A DNA stretch of 64,000 nucleotides, taken from the NCBI GenBank assembly GCA_963829995.1, contig CAWHKW010000029.1:1-64000 (forward strand). Reading direction: 5' to 3'. The translations under genes and the position numbers were made by a program. The DNA is from JACCZX01 sp963829995 (GTDB taxonomy: Bacteria; Pseudomonadota; Gammaproteobacteria; Burkholderiales; Burkholderiaceae_F). Below, in pieces: positions 34,535-42,935 of the stretch. A model generated the notes under the pieces. That model made no database searches and was not told the origin of the DNA. It was given only the letters and a program-made list of their open reading frames with translations. How positions within the stretch are numbered: the first letter of the stretch is position 1; each line of letters begins with the position of its first letter.

Positions 34535-35608
34535 ATGACGACCAAATCCGAAATGCTGGCGGCGGCGACCGTGAGCGACCCGCGCTGGGCCGCAGTCGTC
34601 GCGCATGACGCTCGAGCCGACGGCACATTTTTCTATGCGGTGCGGACCACCGGCGTTTATTGCCGCCCCTCGTGCGGAGCGCGTGCAGCACGACCCGAGA
34701 ACGTCGAGTTTCACGCAACTTCGGCGGATGCCGAACGCGCGGGATTTCGCCCTTGCAAGCGCTGCAAGCCGGATCAGATTCCGTTGGCCGAGCAGCATGC
34801 GGGCACGATCGCAGAGCTGTGCCGATTGATCGAGAGCGCTGAACACGCTCCGACACTCGCACGACTCGCGCAGCACGCAGGAATGAGCACGTTTCATCTG
34901 CATCGGTTGTTCAAGGCGATCACGGGTGTCACTCCGAAGCAGTACGCCGCGGCGCATCGTGTGAAGCGAGTGAGGTCCGAACTTGGCCGCAGCAGCACGG
35001 TGACCGAAGCGATCTACGGCGCCGGCTACAACTCCAATGGGCGCTTCTACGAGCAATCGAACGAAGTACTTGGTATGACGCCCACCGAGTATCGCGCTGG
35101 AGGTGCAAACACCGAGATTCGATTTGCGATCGGCGAGTGCTCGCTCGGATCGATCCTGGTCGCAGCCAGCGAGCGTGGCGTATGCGCAATTCTGATCGGT
35201 GACGACCCGGATGCCCTGGCACGCGACCTGCAGGATCGGTTTCCGCGCGCGCACTTGATCGGCGGCGATGCGCCGTTCGAGCAATTGGTCGCCAAGGTTG
35301 TGGGATTTGTCGAAGCGCCCGCGCTAGGCCTCGACTTGCCGCTCGACGTACGCGGCACCGCCTTTCAGCAGCGGGTGTGGCAAGCGCTGCGCGAAATTCC
35401 CGTGGGCCGGACGGTGAGCTATTCACAGATCGCGAATCGCATCGGCGCACCGAAGGCAGTGCGTGCCGTGGGTGCCGCTATCGGTGCCAATCCGCTGGCC
35501 GTCGCCATCCCCTGTCACCGCGTGATCCGCAACGACGGCTCACTGTGCGGCTATCGCTGGGGTGTCGAGCGCAAGCGCGCACTCATCGAGCGAGAAGCGG
35601 TGGCATAG
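34535..35608 (+). CDS. ada: Bifunctional transcriptional regulator / O6-methylguanine-DNA methyltransferase Ada
   Basis: Adaptive-response protein of 357 residues with the full Ada layout. The N-terminal zinc domain has Cys43 and Cys47 (VYCRPSCGARAARPENV) and the later pair in FRPCKRCKPDQ; the first Cys takes methyl groups from phosphotriesters and turns Ada into an activator. An AraC-type HTH follows (LARLAQHAGMSTFHLHRLFK, TEAIYGAGYNSNGRFYE). The C-terminal methyltransferase has the acceptor Cys327 in AIPCHRVIRNDGSLCGYRWG. I chose ATG 34535; a GTG lies at 34529. Stands alone, probably autoregulated. Together with Ku/LigD nearby it makes a DNA-repair cluster. Confidence 0.95.
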   Translation: MTTKSEMLAAATVSDPRWAAVVAHDARADGTFFYAVRTTGVYCRPSCGARAARPENVEFHATSADAERAGFRPCKRCKPDQIPLAEQHAGTIAELCRLIESAEHAPTLARLAQHAGMSTFHLHRLFKAITGVTPKQYAAAHRVKRVRSELGRSSTVTEAIYGAGYNSNGRFYEQSNEVLGMTPTEYRAGGANTEIRFAIGECSLGSILVAASERGVCAILIGDDPDALARDLQDRFPRAHLIGGDAPFEQLVAKVVGFVEAPALGLDLPLDVRGTAFQQRVWQALREIPVGRTVSYSQIANRIGAPKAVRAVGAAIGANPLAVAIPCHRVIRNDGSLCGYRWGVERKRALIEREAVA

Positions 35609-35716
35609 CGGCTGAATTCCGCGTTTGGAGGGGAGGCGCTAAGCCGTTCGCACGACGGTAAGCGCCTCGCAGCGCCGATAGACTGGCCATCTATCAGATT
35701 CCGATTTCGCCCTCCT

Positions 35717-36568
35717 ATGCTGACTCGCCAAAAGTTGTTTAGCTTGCGCACGTTGTTGCACGCTGTGTTGGCCTTTGCTGCCTGCGGTGCGACGAGCGCC
35801 TTTGCGCAGGTCGGAAATGCGGCTAACGGCGCGACTGCCTACACGGAGAGAGTAGCGGGATCAAGCTGCCAGGACTGCCACGGCTTTGCCGGCACTTTTC
35901 GTGACTTGCAGTTTCCCGGTGCAAACGAGGCGACGATCCGCGCAGCCATCCAAGCTGCTATCAACAGCAACGCCGGCCAAGTGATGGGCGTGTTTCAGAA
36001 CGCCCCGTGGTCGGCGCAGAAAACCTCCGACGTCGCGGCTCACCTCGTTGTCGCGGTTACGCCGCCGGCTCCGCCACCGTTTGCACCATTACCCACACCA
36101 AGTGCAGCCCCGAGCCCGGTCGCGTTCCCCAGCACGGCCGTTGGTGCCACCAGTGCGCAGATCGCCGTTCTTCTGACGAACAGTGCCGGCATCGCCGTCA
36201 CGCTTGGAAATCCGGCGGTAAATCCCGGCACCGGCCAGGTCGCCAATTTTAGAAGCGCCACTGTTGCCGCGGGCCAGACCGCGTGCGTGAATGGCGGAGT
36301 ACTGCAACCAGGCGCGAGCTGCTCGATAGGCTTTGAGTTCGTTCCAACCACCGCCGGCGCTAGCACCGCCACCTATCGCGTCACCTTTGTCGGCAACGTG
36401 CCGGCCCGCGACATAACACTGCAGGGCACGGCGACCGGGGCCGGCGGTTCTACGGCACCGACCTCGTCGGCAAATGCGCCATTGAATGCCGGCGCTGGTG
36501 CGCTGGGCTGGTTGAATTTGCTGGGACTGCTTGCACTGCTCGGATTGAGCCGGTCACGACGCAGATAG
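35717..36568 (+). CDS. Monohaem cytochrome-like protein with choice-of-anchor D domain and C-terminal sorting-like helix
   Basis: Exported protein of 283 residues. Signal peptide to about residue 31 (LAFAACGATSAFAQ). A c-type haem motif CQDCH lies near residue 54, and YTERVAGSSCQDCHGFAG and VAAHLVVAV fit a small cytochrome c. A Pro-rich linker (TPPAPPPFAPLPTPSAAPSP) leads to an Ig-like choice-of-anchor D domain (VALLTNSAGIAVTLGNPAV-like, GGVLQPGASCSIGFEFVPT). The C-terminus is Gly/Ala, a hydrophobic helix and SRSRRR, like GlyGly-CTERM or similar sorting tails. It is followed by a strong terminator. Role in surface electron transfer is inference. Confidence 0.72.
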   Translation: MLTRQKLFSLRTLLHAVLAFAACGATSAFAQVGNAANGATAYTERVAGSSCQDCHGFAGTFRDLQFPGANEATIRAAIQAAINSNAGQVMGVFQNAPWSAQKTSDVAAHLVVAVTPPAPPPFAPLPTPSAAPSPVAFPSTAVGATSAQIAVLLTNSAGIAVTLGNPAVNPGTGQVANFRSATVAAGQTACVNGGVLQPGASCSIGFEFVPTTAGASTATYRVTFVGNVPARDITLQGTATGAGGSTAPTSSANAPLNAGAGALGWLNLLGLLALLGLSRSRRR

Positions 36569-36586
36569 TCGCGTAGCCAAACAAAG

Positions 36587-36613
36587 AAAGGCGCCGATCT
36601 TCGGCGCCTTTTT
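36587..36613. terminator. Strong rho-independent terminator, bidirectional
   Basis: Perfect stem AAAGGCGCCGA, loop TCT, then TCGGCGCCTTT followed by TTTA. T-runs on both strands let it serve both the cytochrome-like gene (+) and the ligD-ku-MerR/TPR operon (-) that converge here. Confidence 0.92.
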
Positions 36614-36653
36614 ATTTGGGTCTACCGCATAACGATCATAAGGTGCGCACCTG

Positions 36654-37466
36654 TTACCCGTGCCTGCCGCCAGTCAGCCGGCGATACTGCGCCATATGGC
36701 GAAGCGCATCTTTCGGTTTCTTCAGGACTTCATAGAGCAGCGCCAGGTTGTAGTGACAATCGGCCATTGTCGGATCGCCGCGTAGTGCTGCTTCGTAAGC
36801 TTGCATCGCCTCGGCTTTGCGACTCATGTCATCGAGAAGCACGCCGAGGTTGTACAGCAACAGAGGCTCGTTGCCGCACGCTTTGATCGCACTGCGATAG
36901 ACGTGTTCGGCGTGCACATGGCGGCCGCTTTCGTGCAGCAGCCGTCCCAGATTGACATGCGCATCGAGCAGCGTCGGGTCGGCCGCGACCGCGTGCTCGT
37001 ACGCCTGCACGGCAGCGGCGGTATCTTCGACTTCGAGCGCAGCACCGTCGGCGAAATGCGACTCCGCGCTCGCGTCCGGGTGCACTTCTTCGATCACGCT
37101 AATGGAGCCGTCGGCGTCGGTTTCAAACGCGAGCAGATACTGGCCTGATTCGGCTTGCCAGCGGCTGCCGCCTTCCTTGACGACGACGCGATCGGCTACT
37201 GCGCAAATTGAAAGCCCGGACAGCGGCATCGATTCAGGCAGATGGCGGCGAAGCTGCCTGATCGACTTGGTAATGCGCTTGGGCGGAACATTGGCCGCGG
37301 CCAGTGCTCGCGCGGTGCGCAAAACGATAAGGTCTTGAAATGAAAACAGCCATGCGTTGCGCGGCCCACGCGCGGGCGACACGAACCCGGCTTCGACTAG
37401 CGAGCGGATCGTGCTCCGCGGCAGGCGCAGCAGCTTCTCGACATCGCGCACGCCGTATTCATGCAT
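36654..37466 (-). CDS. MerR-like HTH protein with TPR repeats, in the NHEJ operon
   Basis: Protein of 270 residues. The N-terminal 70 residues are a MerR-type winged helix (YGVRDVEKLLRLPRSTIRSL, FSFQDLIVLRTARALAAANV, PPKRITKSIRQLRRHLP). A middle region (ICAVADRVVVKEGGSRWQAE) is of unknown fold. The C-terminal half has TPRs (LLDAHVNLGRLLHESGRHVH, LLLYNLGVLLDDMSRKAEAM, ADCHYNLALLYEVLKKPKDA). It starts 18 bp after ku and is the last gene before the terminator. A DNA-binding plus protein-binding layout in a ligD-ku operon suggests a regulator or scaffold for end joining; this is inference. ATG 37466 chosen; GTG 37469 is next to it. Confidence 0.82.
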   Translation of the reverse strand: MHEYGVRDVEKLLRLPRSTIRSLVEAGFVSPARGPRNAWLFSFQDLIVLRTARALAAANVPPKRITKSIRQLRRHLPESMPLSGLSICAVADRVVVKEGGSRWQAESGQYLLAFETDADGSISVIEEVHPDASAESHFADGAALEVEDTAAAVQAYEHAVAADPTLLDAHVNLGRLLHESGRHVHAEHVYRSAIKACGNEPLLLYNLGVLLDDMSRKAEAMQAYEAALRGDPTMADCHYNLALLYEVLKKPKDALRHMAQYRRLTGGRHG

Positions 37467-37484
37467 CACGCGCAGCGGTGGTGG

Positions 37485-38381
37485 CTACTTTCTTGCAGCC
37501 TTGCGTGCCGCGGGTTCCGCCTGCGTCAACTGAGTCGCCCGCTTCGCAGGCTTGCGCGTTTCGCGGGCCGGCGCTTCCGGCGCACTCGGCTTGGCAGGCG
37601 CCGTCGCTTTCTTGTTCAAGCTCGCACGCAGCGCCTCCATCAAATCGATCACCTGTGCGCCGCCGGTTTCGGGCGCCTCGGCCATCGTGATTTCCTGGCC
37701 TTCGACTTTCTTCTGCACGGCAGCCTCGACGCGCGCGCGGACGTCGTCGGTGTAGACGGTCGGATCGAAGGTGTCCGACGCCTGCTGCTCAATCAGTTGC
37801 TGCGCAAGCTTCAGCTCGACGTCCTTGACTTCGGTCGGCGGGATTTCGATATCTTTGATCGAGCGCACTTCGGCTGCATACAACAGCTGCTGCATCACAA
37901 GACCCCCTTCGATCGGGCGCAGCATCACGATGTATTGCTTGCCGCGAGCGGCGTAACGGCCGACCGCGCAGCGGCCTGACTCGCGCAACGCGCGCGTCAG
38001 CAACGCGTACGGCTTCGCACCGCCCTTATCGGGCGCGAGGTAATACGCCTTGTCGAAGTAGACCGGGTCGATCGACTCGATCGGCACGAACTCGGTGATC
38101 TCAGCCGTTTGCGTGCCTGCCTCTTCAAGCGCCTTCAGCTCTTCGGGGTTGAACATCACGTACTGGTCCTTCGCGAACTCGTAGCCTTTGACGATGTCTT
38201 CGCGCGCGACCGGAATCTCCTCCTTCAGGCAGAGATACTGCTGCTTCAGCCGCGAGCCACAGTCCTTGTGCAACATGTTGAACGAGATCGCCTTGCTCGC
38301 TTCGGTCGCCGAAAACATCTTCGCCGGGATCGACACCAATCCGAATGCGATGGTCAGAGATCCGATCGATCGTGCAGCCAT
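37485..38381 (-). CDS. ku: Non-homologous end joining protein Ku
   Basis: Bacterial Ku of 298 residues. Full core domain: SIGSLTIAFGLVSIPAKMFS, SFNMLHKDCGSRLKQQYLCL, VKGYEFAKDQYVMFNPEELK, DPVYFDKAYYLAPDKGGAKP and MLRPIEGGLVMQQLLYAAEV. The C-terminus is a basic extension rich in Lys, Ala and Arg (PAKRATQLTQAEPAARKAAR), typical of Ku variants with added DNA binding. The homodimer encircles broken ends and recruits LigD. It lies 21 bp downstream of ligD in the same operon. Confidence 0.96.
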   Translation of the reverse strand: MAARSIGSLTIAFGLVSIPAKMFSATEASKAISFNMLHKDCGSRLKQQYLCLKEEIPVAREDIVKGYEFAKDQYVMFNPEELKALEEAGTQTAEITEFVPIESIDPVYFDKAYYLAPDKGGAKPYALLTRALRESGRCAVGRYAARGKQYIVMLRPIEGGLVMQQLLYAAEVRSIKDIEIPPTEVKDVELKLAQQLIEQQASDTFDPTVYTDDVRARVEAAVQKKVEGQEITMAEAPETGGAQVIDLMEALRASLNKKATAPAKPSAPEAPARETRKPAKRATQLTQAEPAARKAARK

Positions 38382-38402
38382 GCCTTCCTCCCGATTTGTT
38401 CG

Positions 38403-40562
38403 TTAACTCTTCTCGCGCTTGACTGCGCGTTCGAGGCTCTGCTTTGCTTTCAGTGCATCATGCCAGCGATCGCCCTTTGCCAGGCGCTCGCCGACGTTGG
38501 TGATTCTGAAGTCTAGTGGATGCGCGCCGGCGAGTTCGTCCCATGTGAGCGGCATCGATATCGGTGCCCCGCCGGCTCCGCGTGGCGAATAGGCGACATT
38601 CAGCGTTTTGCCGCGCACGTTCATGTTGTAGTCCATGAAGATCTTGCCGGTGCGCTTCGGCACGCTCCACTCCATCGTGATGTCCTTCGGATGCTGCCGC
38701 ATCAAATGCCGCCCGACAAGCTCCGAGATCTCGCGCGCCGCGTCGAAATCGATCGTGCGCTTGATCGGCACGAACACATGCAAGCCCGTCTTGCCCGATG
38801 TCTTGACGATCGGTTCGAGCGACATGCTGTGCAGCAGCTCACGCAGCCAGAACGCGACTTCCTTGCCCTTCTCGAACGCCACCGTGTTCAGCTCGGGCTC
38901 GTCACCCGCCGCTTCCTTGCCCGAATAGATGTACGGGTCGATATCGAACACCACGTAGTCGGGATAGTTGAGCACAGAGCCTTCGAGCGACTCGAGTGAA
39001 GTCGCGTAGTCGGTGCTCTTGATCGATGTATCGGACCCGAGCTTCGCGCGCGAATGCCAGACGTGGAACTCGAGCGTGCCTGATTGCGCGAGCCAAAGCA
39101 GCGTCGGCAGATTGTTGCAGAGCAGGTAGTCGTGGCTCTCGTCCTTGTGGCCGGAAAATACCGTAATGGTCTCGGCAAATCCGGGGCGCTCCTGCTCCCA
39201 GTGCTTCTGGAAAAACCGCTGACCATGGATGCCGTCCGGCATACGAATCATCGTCAGCGGACGATCAGCCAGATGCGGCAGGATCAGCGGCGACACTTGC
39301 GCGAAATAGCGCAGCAGGTCCCGTTTGGTCAGCGCCGGCTGGCTCAATGCCGGATCGGCCGGCCAATAGACGCGATCGAGATGAGTCAGCTTCAGCGTGT
39401 GTGCGCCAACCGCAATCGTGAAGGTGGCCTTGTCGTTGTCAAGCTGGTGCAGCACCTCGTCTATCTCGCTGTTGGTGCTCTTCTTTGCACTCTGAGCGTC
39501 GCTGCCAGTCGCGCCGATGGAAATCGAACTTGCCTTCGGCCGCGCGCGCGCAGCGCTCGCCGAAGCGGGCACGCCGACCGATTTCGTCGGCACCTCTCGC
39601 CGCACCGTCTTCGGATCGATGTCGTCGCGCAGCCGCAGAAACACCGGAGCCCGCAAATGCCCGTCTTCGGTCCAGTCGTGGAACTTCACTTCTGCCACAA
39701 GCTCCGGCGCTACCCATGTCGCCGGTGCATTCAGTTCAGGCTTGGTCGAGAACGGATTGGTTTTTCTCTGCAGCGGCTCCAGCTGCCGCCGTACATCCGA
39801 CAGTGAGTCGTCGTTAAAGCCGGAGCCGACATGCGATGCGTAAACGAGCTTGCCGCCGTCCCAATAGCCGACCAGTAATGCGCCTAACGGAGAGCGCGCG
39901 CCCTTGCCCTGTGTGTAACCGCCAATGACAAAGTCGGCACTGGCGATCGATTTGACTTTCACCCATGAAGCTGAGCGCTTCCCGGCTTCGTAACGGCTGT
40001 TCTTGCGTTTGCCGACCACTCCCTCGAGTCCGCTTGCGTCGGCAGCCGCCTGCAGAGCTACGCCGTCATCCTGCGAGTGCACCAACTGAACCAGCGGCGA
40101 CGGCAGCAAAGACTGCGCGAGATAGCGGCGACGATCGGTGTAGGGTGCCTGACGCAAGTTGACTCCGGCGAAGTGCAGCAGGTCGAAGCAATACAGCACC
40201 GCACGCTCTGTTTGCGCACTGCGGTTTTGCATCGCGCCGAATGACGGCCGTCCCTCGGCATCGAACGCGACGATTTCTGCATCGAGAATCATCGTCTCCA
40301 CCGCTTGCTTGCGTAGCTCGGCGCACACCTTCGGAAAGTCGGCGGCCAGATCGAGGCCGCGGCGTGTGCGCAGTTTGACGGTGTCGCCGTCGACAAACGC
40401 GAGCACGCGATAGCCGTCGAGCTTGGGCTCCCACATCCAGTCGGCGTGGTTAAACGCTTTATCGCCCAGTTCGGCCTGCATCGGCGCGAGCGTCGGCGGG
40501 CAGCTTCTCGGAAGGACCGGCAACGACCAGCCGCTCGGCCGCAATGCGATGCGCCGGCACAC
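38403..40562 (-). CDS. ligD: DNA ligase D, ligase and polymerase domains (frameshifted from its phosphoesterase part)
   Basis: Carries two of the three LigD domains. The ATP-dependent ligase is first, with nucleotidyl-transfer Lys in WMWEPKLDGYRVLAFVDGD, VVGKRKNSRYEAGKRSASWV and the OB fold (PLGALLVGYWDGGKLVYASH). The primase-like polymerase (LigD_Pol) is second: RDLLRYFAQVSPLILPHLAD, YVVFDIDPYIYSGKEAAGDE with the metal-binding DxD and VKTSGKTGLHVFVPI. First real residues are near MQAELGDKAFNH (40481); the upstream 27 residues are out of the true frame. The 3-prime-phosphoesterase domain is in another frame (40459-41151), and one base change near 40,510 would give the usual order PE-LIG-POL. 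It fills and seals breaks held by Ku. Confidence 0.9.
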   Translation of the reverse strand: MCRRIALRPSGWSLPVLPRSCPPTLAPMQAELGDKAFNHADWMWEPKLDGYRVLAFVDGDTVKLRTRRGLDLAADFPKVCAELRKQAVETMILDAEIVAFDAEGRPSFGAMQNRSAQTERAVLYCFDLLHFAGVNLRQAPYTDRRRYLAQSLLPSPLVQLVHSQDDGVALQAAADASGLEGVVGKRKNSRYEAGKRSASWVKVKSIASADFVIGGYTQGKGARSPLGALLVGYWDGGKLVYASHVGSGFNDDSLSDVRRQLEPLQRKTNPFSTKPELNAPATWVAPELVAEVKFHDWTEDGHLRAPVFLRLRDDIDPKTVRREVPTKSVGVPASASAARARPKASSISIGATGSDAQSAKKSTNSEIDEVLHQLDNDKATFTIAVGAHTLKLTHLDRVYWPADPALSQPALTKRDLLRYFAQVSPLILPHLADRPLTMIRMPDGIHGQRFFQKHWEQERPGFAETITVFSGHKDESHDYLLCNNLPTLLWLAQSGTLEFHVWHSRAKLGSDTSIKSTDYATSLESLEGSVLNYPDYVVFDIDPYIYSGKEAAGDEPELNTVAFEKGKEVAFWLRELLHSMSLEPIVKTSGKTGLHVFVPIKRTIDFDAAREISELVGRHLMRQHPKDITMEWSVPKRTGKIFMDYNMNVRGKTLNVAYSPRGAGGAPISMPLTWDELAGAHPLDFRITNVGERLAKGDRWHDALKAKQSLERAVKREKS

Positions 40563-41151
40563 TCTTCATCTCCTCGACCGATGCGTTGGAAAGCACCGAG
40601 CGGTTCTGAGCTGTCAAATCAGTCTTGGCGACAAACCGATCCTTGTGTTTGATCAGCAACCAGTTCTTGCGGTCCGCCATTCGCACCAACGCAAACGACC
40701 CCTTGACCTTTTCACCGCGGAGCAGAAAGCTCAGCTTGCCGTTTTCCAGTTCAGTGCGAACGCGGTCCTCGGCTTGCGCACGATCGTGAAACGAATACTG
40801 CTGGCCTTCATCGGGCGAGTAGACGCCGCAGTCCCACACGATCATTTCACCCGCACCGTATTGCCCGGGCGGAATGACGCCCTCAAACGACGCGTACTCG
40901 TATGGATGGTCTTCGGTCTGCGCGGCGAGACGCTTATCGTTAGGATCGAGCGACGGCCCTTTCGGAATGGCCCATGATTTCAATACGCCGTCGCACTCCA
41001 GTCGCAGGTCGTAGTGCATGTGGCGCGCAGCGTGCTGTTGAATCACGAACAGCAGCGGCCCGCCGTGGGCGTCGCGCACCTGCGCCGCCGGCTCGGGAGT
41101 GGCTGAAAAACTGCGCTTGGCGGAATATTCGGTGAGCTGGCTTTTCTTCAC
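40459..41151 (-). CDS. ligD: LigD N-terminal 3-prime-phosphoesterase domain (5-prime part of frameshifted ligD)
   Basis: Encodes a full phosphoesterase (PE) domain of about 200 residues: YSAKRSFSATPEPAAQVRDA, FVIQQHAARHMHYDLRLECD with the metal-binding HxxRxxHYDLR cluster, VLKSWAIPKGPSLDPNDKRL, FEGVIPPGQYGAGEMIVWDC and GSFALVRMADRKNWLLIKHK. It trims 3-prime phosphates or ribonucleotides at broken ends. After AERLVVAGPSEKLP the frame departs from LigD and stops at 40459, while the ligase domain continues in the next frame. Free-standing PE proteins exist, but here the break looks like a single indel. Divergent from the DUF72 gene with only 15 bp between starts. Confidence 0.88.
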   Translation of the reverse strand: MKKSQLTEYSAKRSFSATPEPAAQVRDAHGGPLLFVIQQHAARHMHYDLRLECDGVLKSWAIPKGPSLDPNDKRLAAQTEDHPYEYASFEGVIPPGQYGAGEMIVWDCGVYSPDEGQQYSFHDRAQAEDRVRTELENGKLSFLLRGEKVKGSFALVRMADRKNWLLIKHKDRFVAKTDLTAQNRSVLSNASVEEMKSVPAHRIAAERLVVAGPSEKLPADARADAGRTGR

Positions 41152-41166
41152 GCTGGAATTTTAGGC

Positions 41167-41878
41167 ATGAGTGCTCAGAGAATCGTCGCAGGCGCGAGCG
41201 GCTATTCCTTCAAGGAATGGAAGGGCAATTTTTATCCGGACAAAATGAAGCCCGAAGAGATGCTGGCGTGGTACTCCGCACGCCTGCCAACGGTGGAGAT
41301 CAACAACACTTTCTATCAAATGCCCAAGACGGCCGTGCTTGAGAACTGGGCCAAGACGACGCCGGAAGATTTCCGATTTTCGATCAAAGCCTCGCGCCGT
41401 ATCACGCACATGTCGCGGCTTCGGGCGGAGACGGCGGCCGATTCAGTTAATTTTCTTTACACGACGCTGGCCGCGCTCGGTGCGAAGCGCGGCCCGGTAC
41501 TTTTTCAGCTGCCGCCGTTCCTGAAGAAGGATCTGCCGCGCCTGAGCGAATTTCTCGACGCTGCTTCCCGAGGGACACAAGGCCGCGTTCGAGTTTCGAA
41601 ATGACAGCTGGTTCGAGGATGACGTTTATGACGCCTTGAAGGCAGCCGGAGCATCGCTGTGCTTCTCGGAGCGCGAAGACAATGCACCGCCCCCTTTGGT
41701 GGAAACAGCGCCTTGGGGCTATGTTCGTCTTCGGCTTGAAACCTACTCCGACGACGCCCTACAGCAGTGGGCGGCAAAGCTCGAAGCTACGACGTGGCGC
41801 GAGATCTACGTGTACTTCATGCATGAGCCGACTGCACCCGCGTATGCGCAAACGCTGATGCAGTTTGCCTCCTCGTAA
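41167..41878 (+). pseudogene. DUF72 domain protein (YecE-like), one frameshift
   Basis: The first frame (41167-41604) gives VAGASGYSFKEWKGNFYPDK, VEINNTFYQMPKTAVLENWA and GPVLFQLPPFLKKDLPRLSE. The second (from about 41,575 to 41878) gives AAFEFRNDSWFEDDVYDALK, ETAPWGYVRLRLETYSDDAL and IYVYFMHEPTAPAYAQ. Together they span a complete DUF72/YecE TIM-barrel-like protein of about 236 residues; the conserved E/N and FRN-SW elements are present. Function of the family is unknown. It is often found near DNA-repair genes, and here it is divergent from ligD. One indel near 41,575 joins the halves. Confidence 0.85.
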
Positions 41879-41928
41879 AAGCATTGATTCGCTTGATACG
41901 CTAAGGTCGTATGCATACCGCTGTTTTC

Positions 41929-42891
41929 ATGCGCATCGTTCGCCTGATCTTTGCCGGCGTTTTTCTCGCGGCGATTAGCGGGGCAGCGTTCGCCCAATCC
42001 AGCAAGACTGTTCGCATTCTGGTGGGCTTCCCGCCGGGCGGCGGTACCGACGCGATCGCGCGCACGCTCGCCGAGAAGCTGAAGGATGAGCTTGGCGCCT
42101 CGGTTGTCGTTGAGAATCGACCGGGCGCAGGTGGGCAGATCGCCGCGCACGCGCTGAAGAGTGCTGCGCCCGATGGCACCACATTCTTCATCTCGCACGA
42201 CCATACGATTTCGATCCTGCCACTGGTGATGAAGAATCCCGGCTTTGACCCAGCAAAGGACTTCGTTCCGGTCGCGGGCTTCGCAACCTTCGTCAACGCG
42301 CTAGCGCTGTCAGCCGGCACACCCGCGAAGAATTTCAACGACTATGTTGCATGGGTAAAGGCCCAAGGCGGCAAGAATGCTATCGGCATCCCCGCACCGG
42401 CCTCGGTACCCGAATTCCTCGTCAAGGTGATCGGCGAAAAATACGGGCTCGATCTGGTGTCGGCACCATACCGCGGCAGCGCGCCGATGATGGGAGACAT
42501 GCTCGGCAATCAGATTTCCGCCGGCGTCGGCTCCGTGCCGGACTTCATCGAGAACCACGCGGCCGGCAAGCTGCGCGTCGTCGCCGTGCTCGGCGGCGCA
42601 CGCCAGAACGCGTTGCCCGACGTGCCGACATTCGCAGAGCTCGGCCTCGCGGGCTTCGAGGACGTGCCGTACTACGCGTTCTTCGCACCTGCCGGCACGC
42701 CGCAACCAGCAATAGATCAGTTCTCCGCAGCACTATCGAAGGTGATCGCGCAGCCCGACGTGCGCGATCGGCTGACACGCTGGGGCTTGACGGTGCAGTT
42801 CATGCCGCAAGCGCAGCTCGCCGCTCGCGAGCGCGCTTATTCGCAGACGTGGGCGCAGATCATCAAGAAGAGCGGGTTTCAGCCGCAGTAA
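41929..42891 (+). CDS. Bug/TctC-family receptor (intact parent of the nearby Bug relics)
   Basis: Periplasmic binding protein of 320 residues from ATG 41929 (ATG 41911 adds six residues). Signal peptide LIFAGVFLAAISGAAFAQ. Family blocks: VRILVGFPPGGGTDAIARTL, VVVENRPGAGGQIAAHALKS, SAPYRGSAPMMGDMLGNQIS and the tail QTWAQIIKKSGFQPQ. Its 3-prime half (42447-42891) is copied at about 96% identity, by eye, at 48903-49336, and shorter tails occur at 45090-45147 and 53066-53117. No catabolic enzyme is next to it. Confidence 0.92.
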   Translation: MRIVRLIFAGVFLAAISGAAFAQSSKTVRILVGFPPGGGTDAIARTLAEKLKDELGASVVVENRPGAGGQIAAHALKSAAPDGTTFFISHDHTISILPLVMKNPGFDPAKDFVPVAGFATFVNALALSAGTPAKNFNDYVAWVKAQGGKNAIGIPAPASVPEFLVKVIGEKYGLDLVSAPYRGSAPMMGDMLGNQISAGVGSVPDFIENHAAGKLRVVAVLGGARQNALPDVPTFAELGLAGFEDVPYYAFFAPAGTPQPAIDQFSAALSKVIAQPDVRDRLTRWGLTVQFMPQAQLAARERAYSQTWAQIIKKSGFQPQ

Positions 42892-42893
42892 GG

Positions 42894-42929
42894 CGGCAGC
42901 AGCTGCGTAGCCCGAGACGCAGGCTGCCG
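42894..42929. terminator. Imperfect hairpin between convergent genes
   Basis: Outer stem CGGCAGC/GCTGCCG and inner stem CTGCG/CGCAG with a two-base bulge and a ten-base loop. It fills most of the gap between the Bug gene (+) and the LysR gene (-). No T-run, so termination efficiency is uncertain. Confidence 0.45.
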
Positions 42930-42935
42930 TGCGTG

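Noticed and set aside
37485..41878. Ku/LigD/DUF72 locus as a phage-derived or defence island
   Set aside because: No phage, integrase or restriction genes are nearby, and ligD-ku operons are ordinary chromosomal genes in many Burkholderiales.
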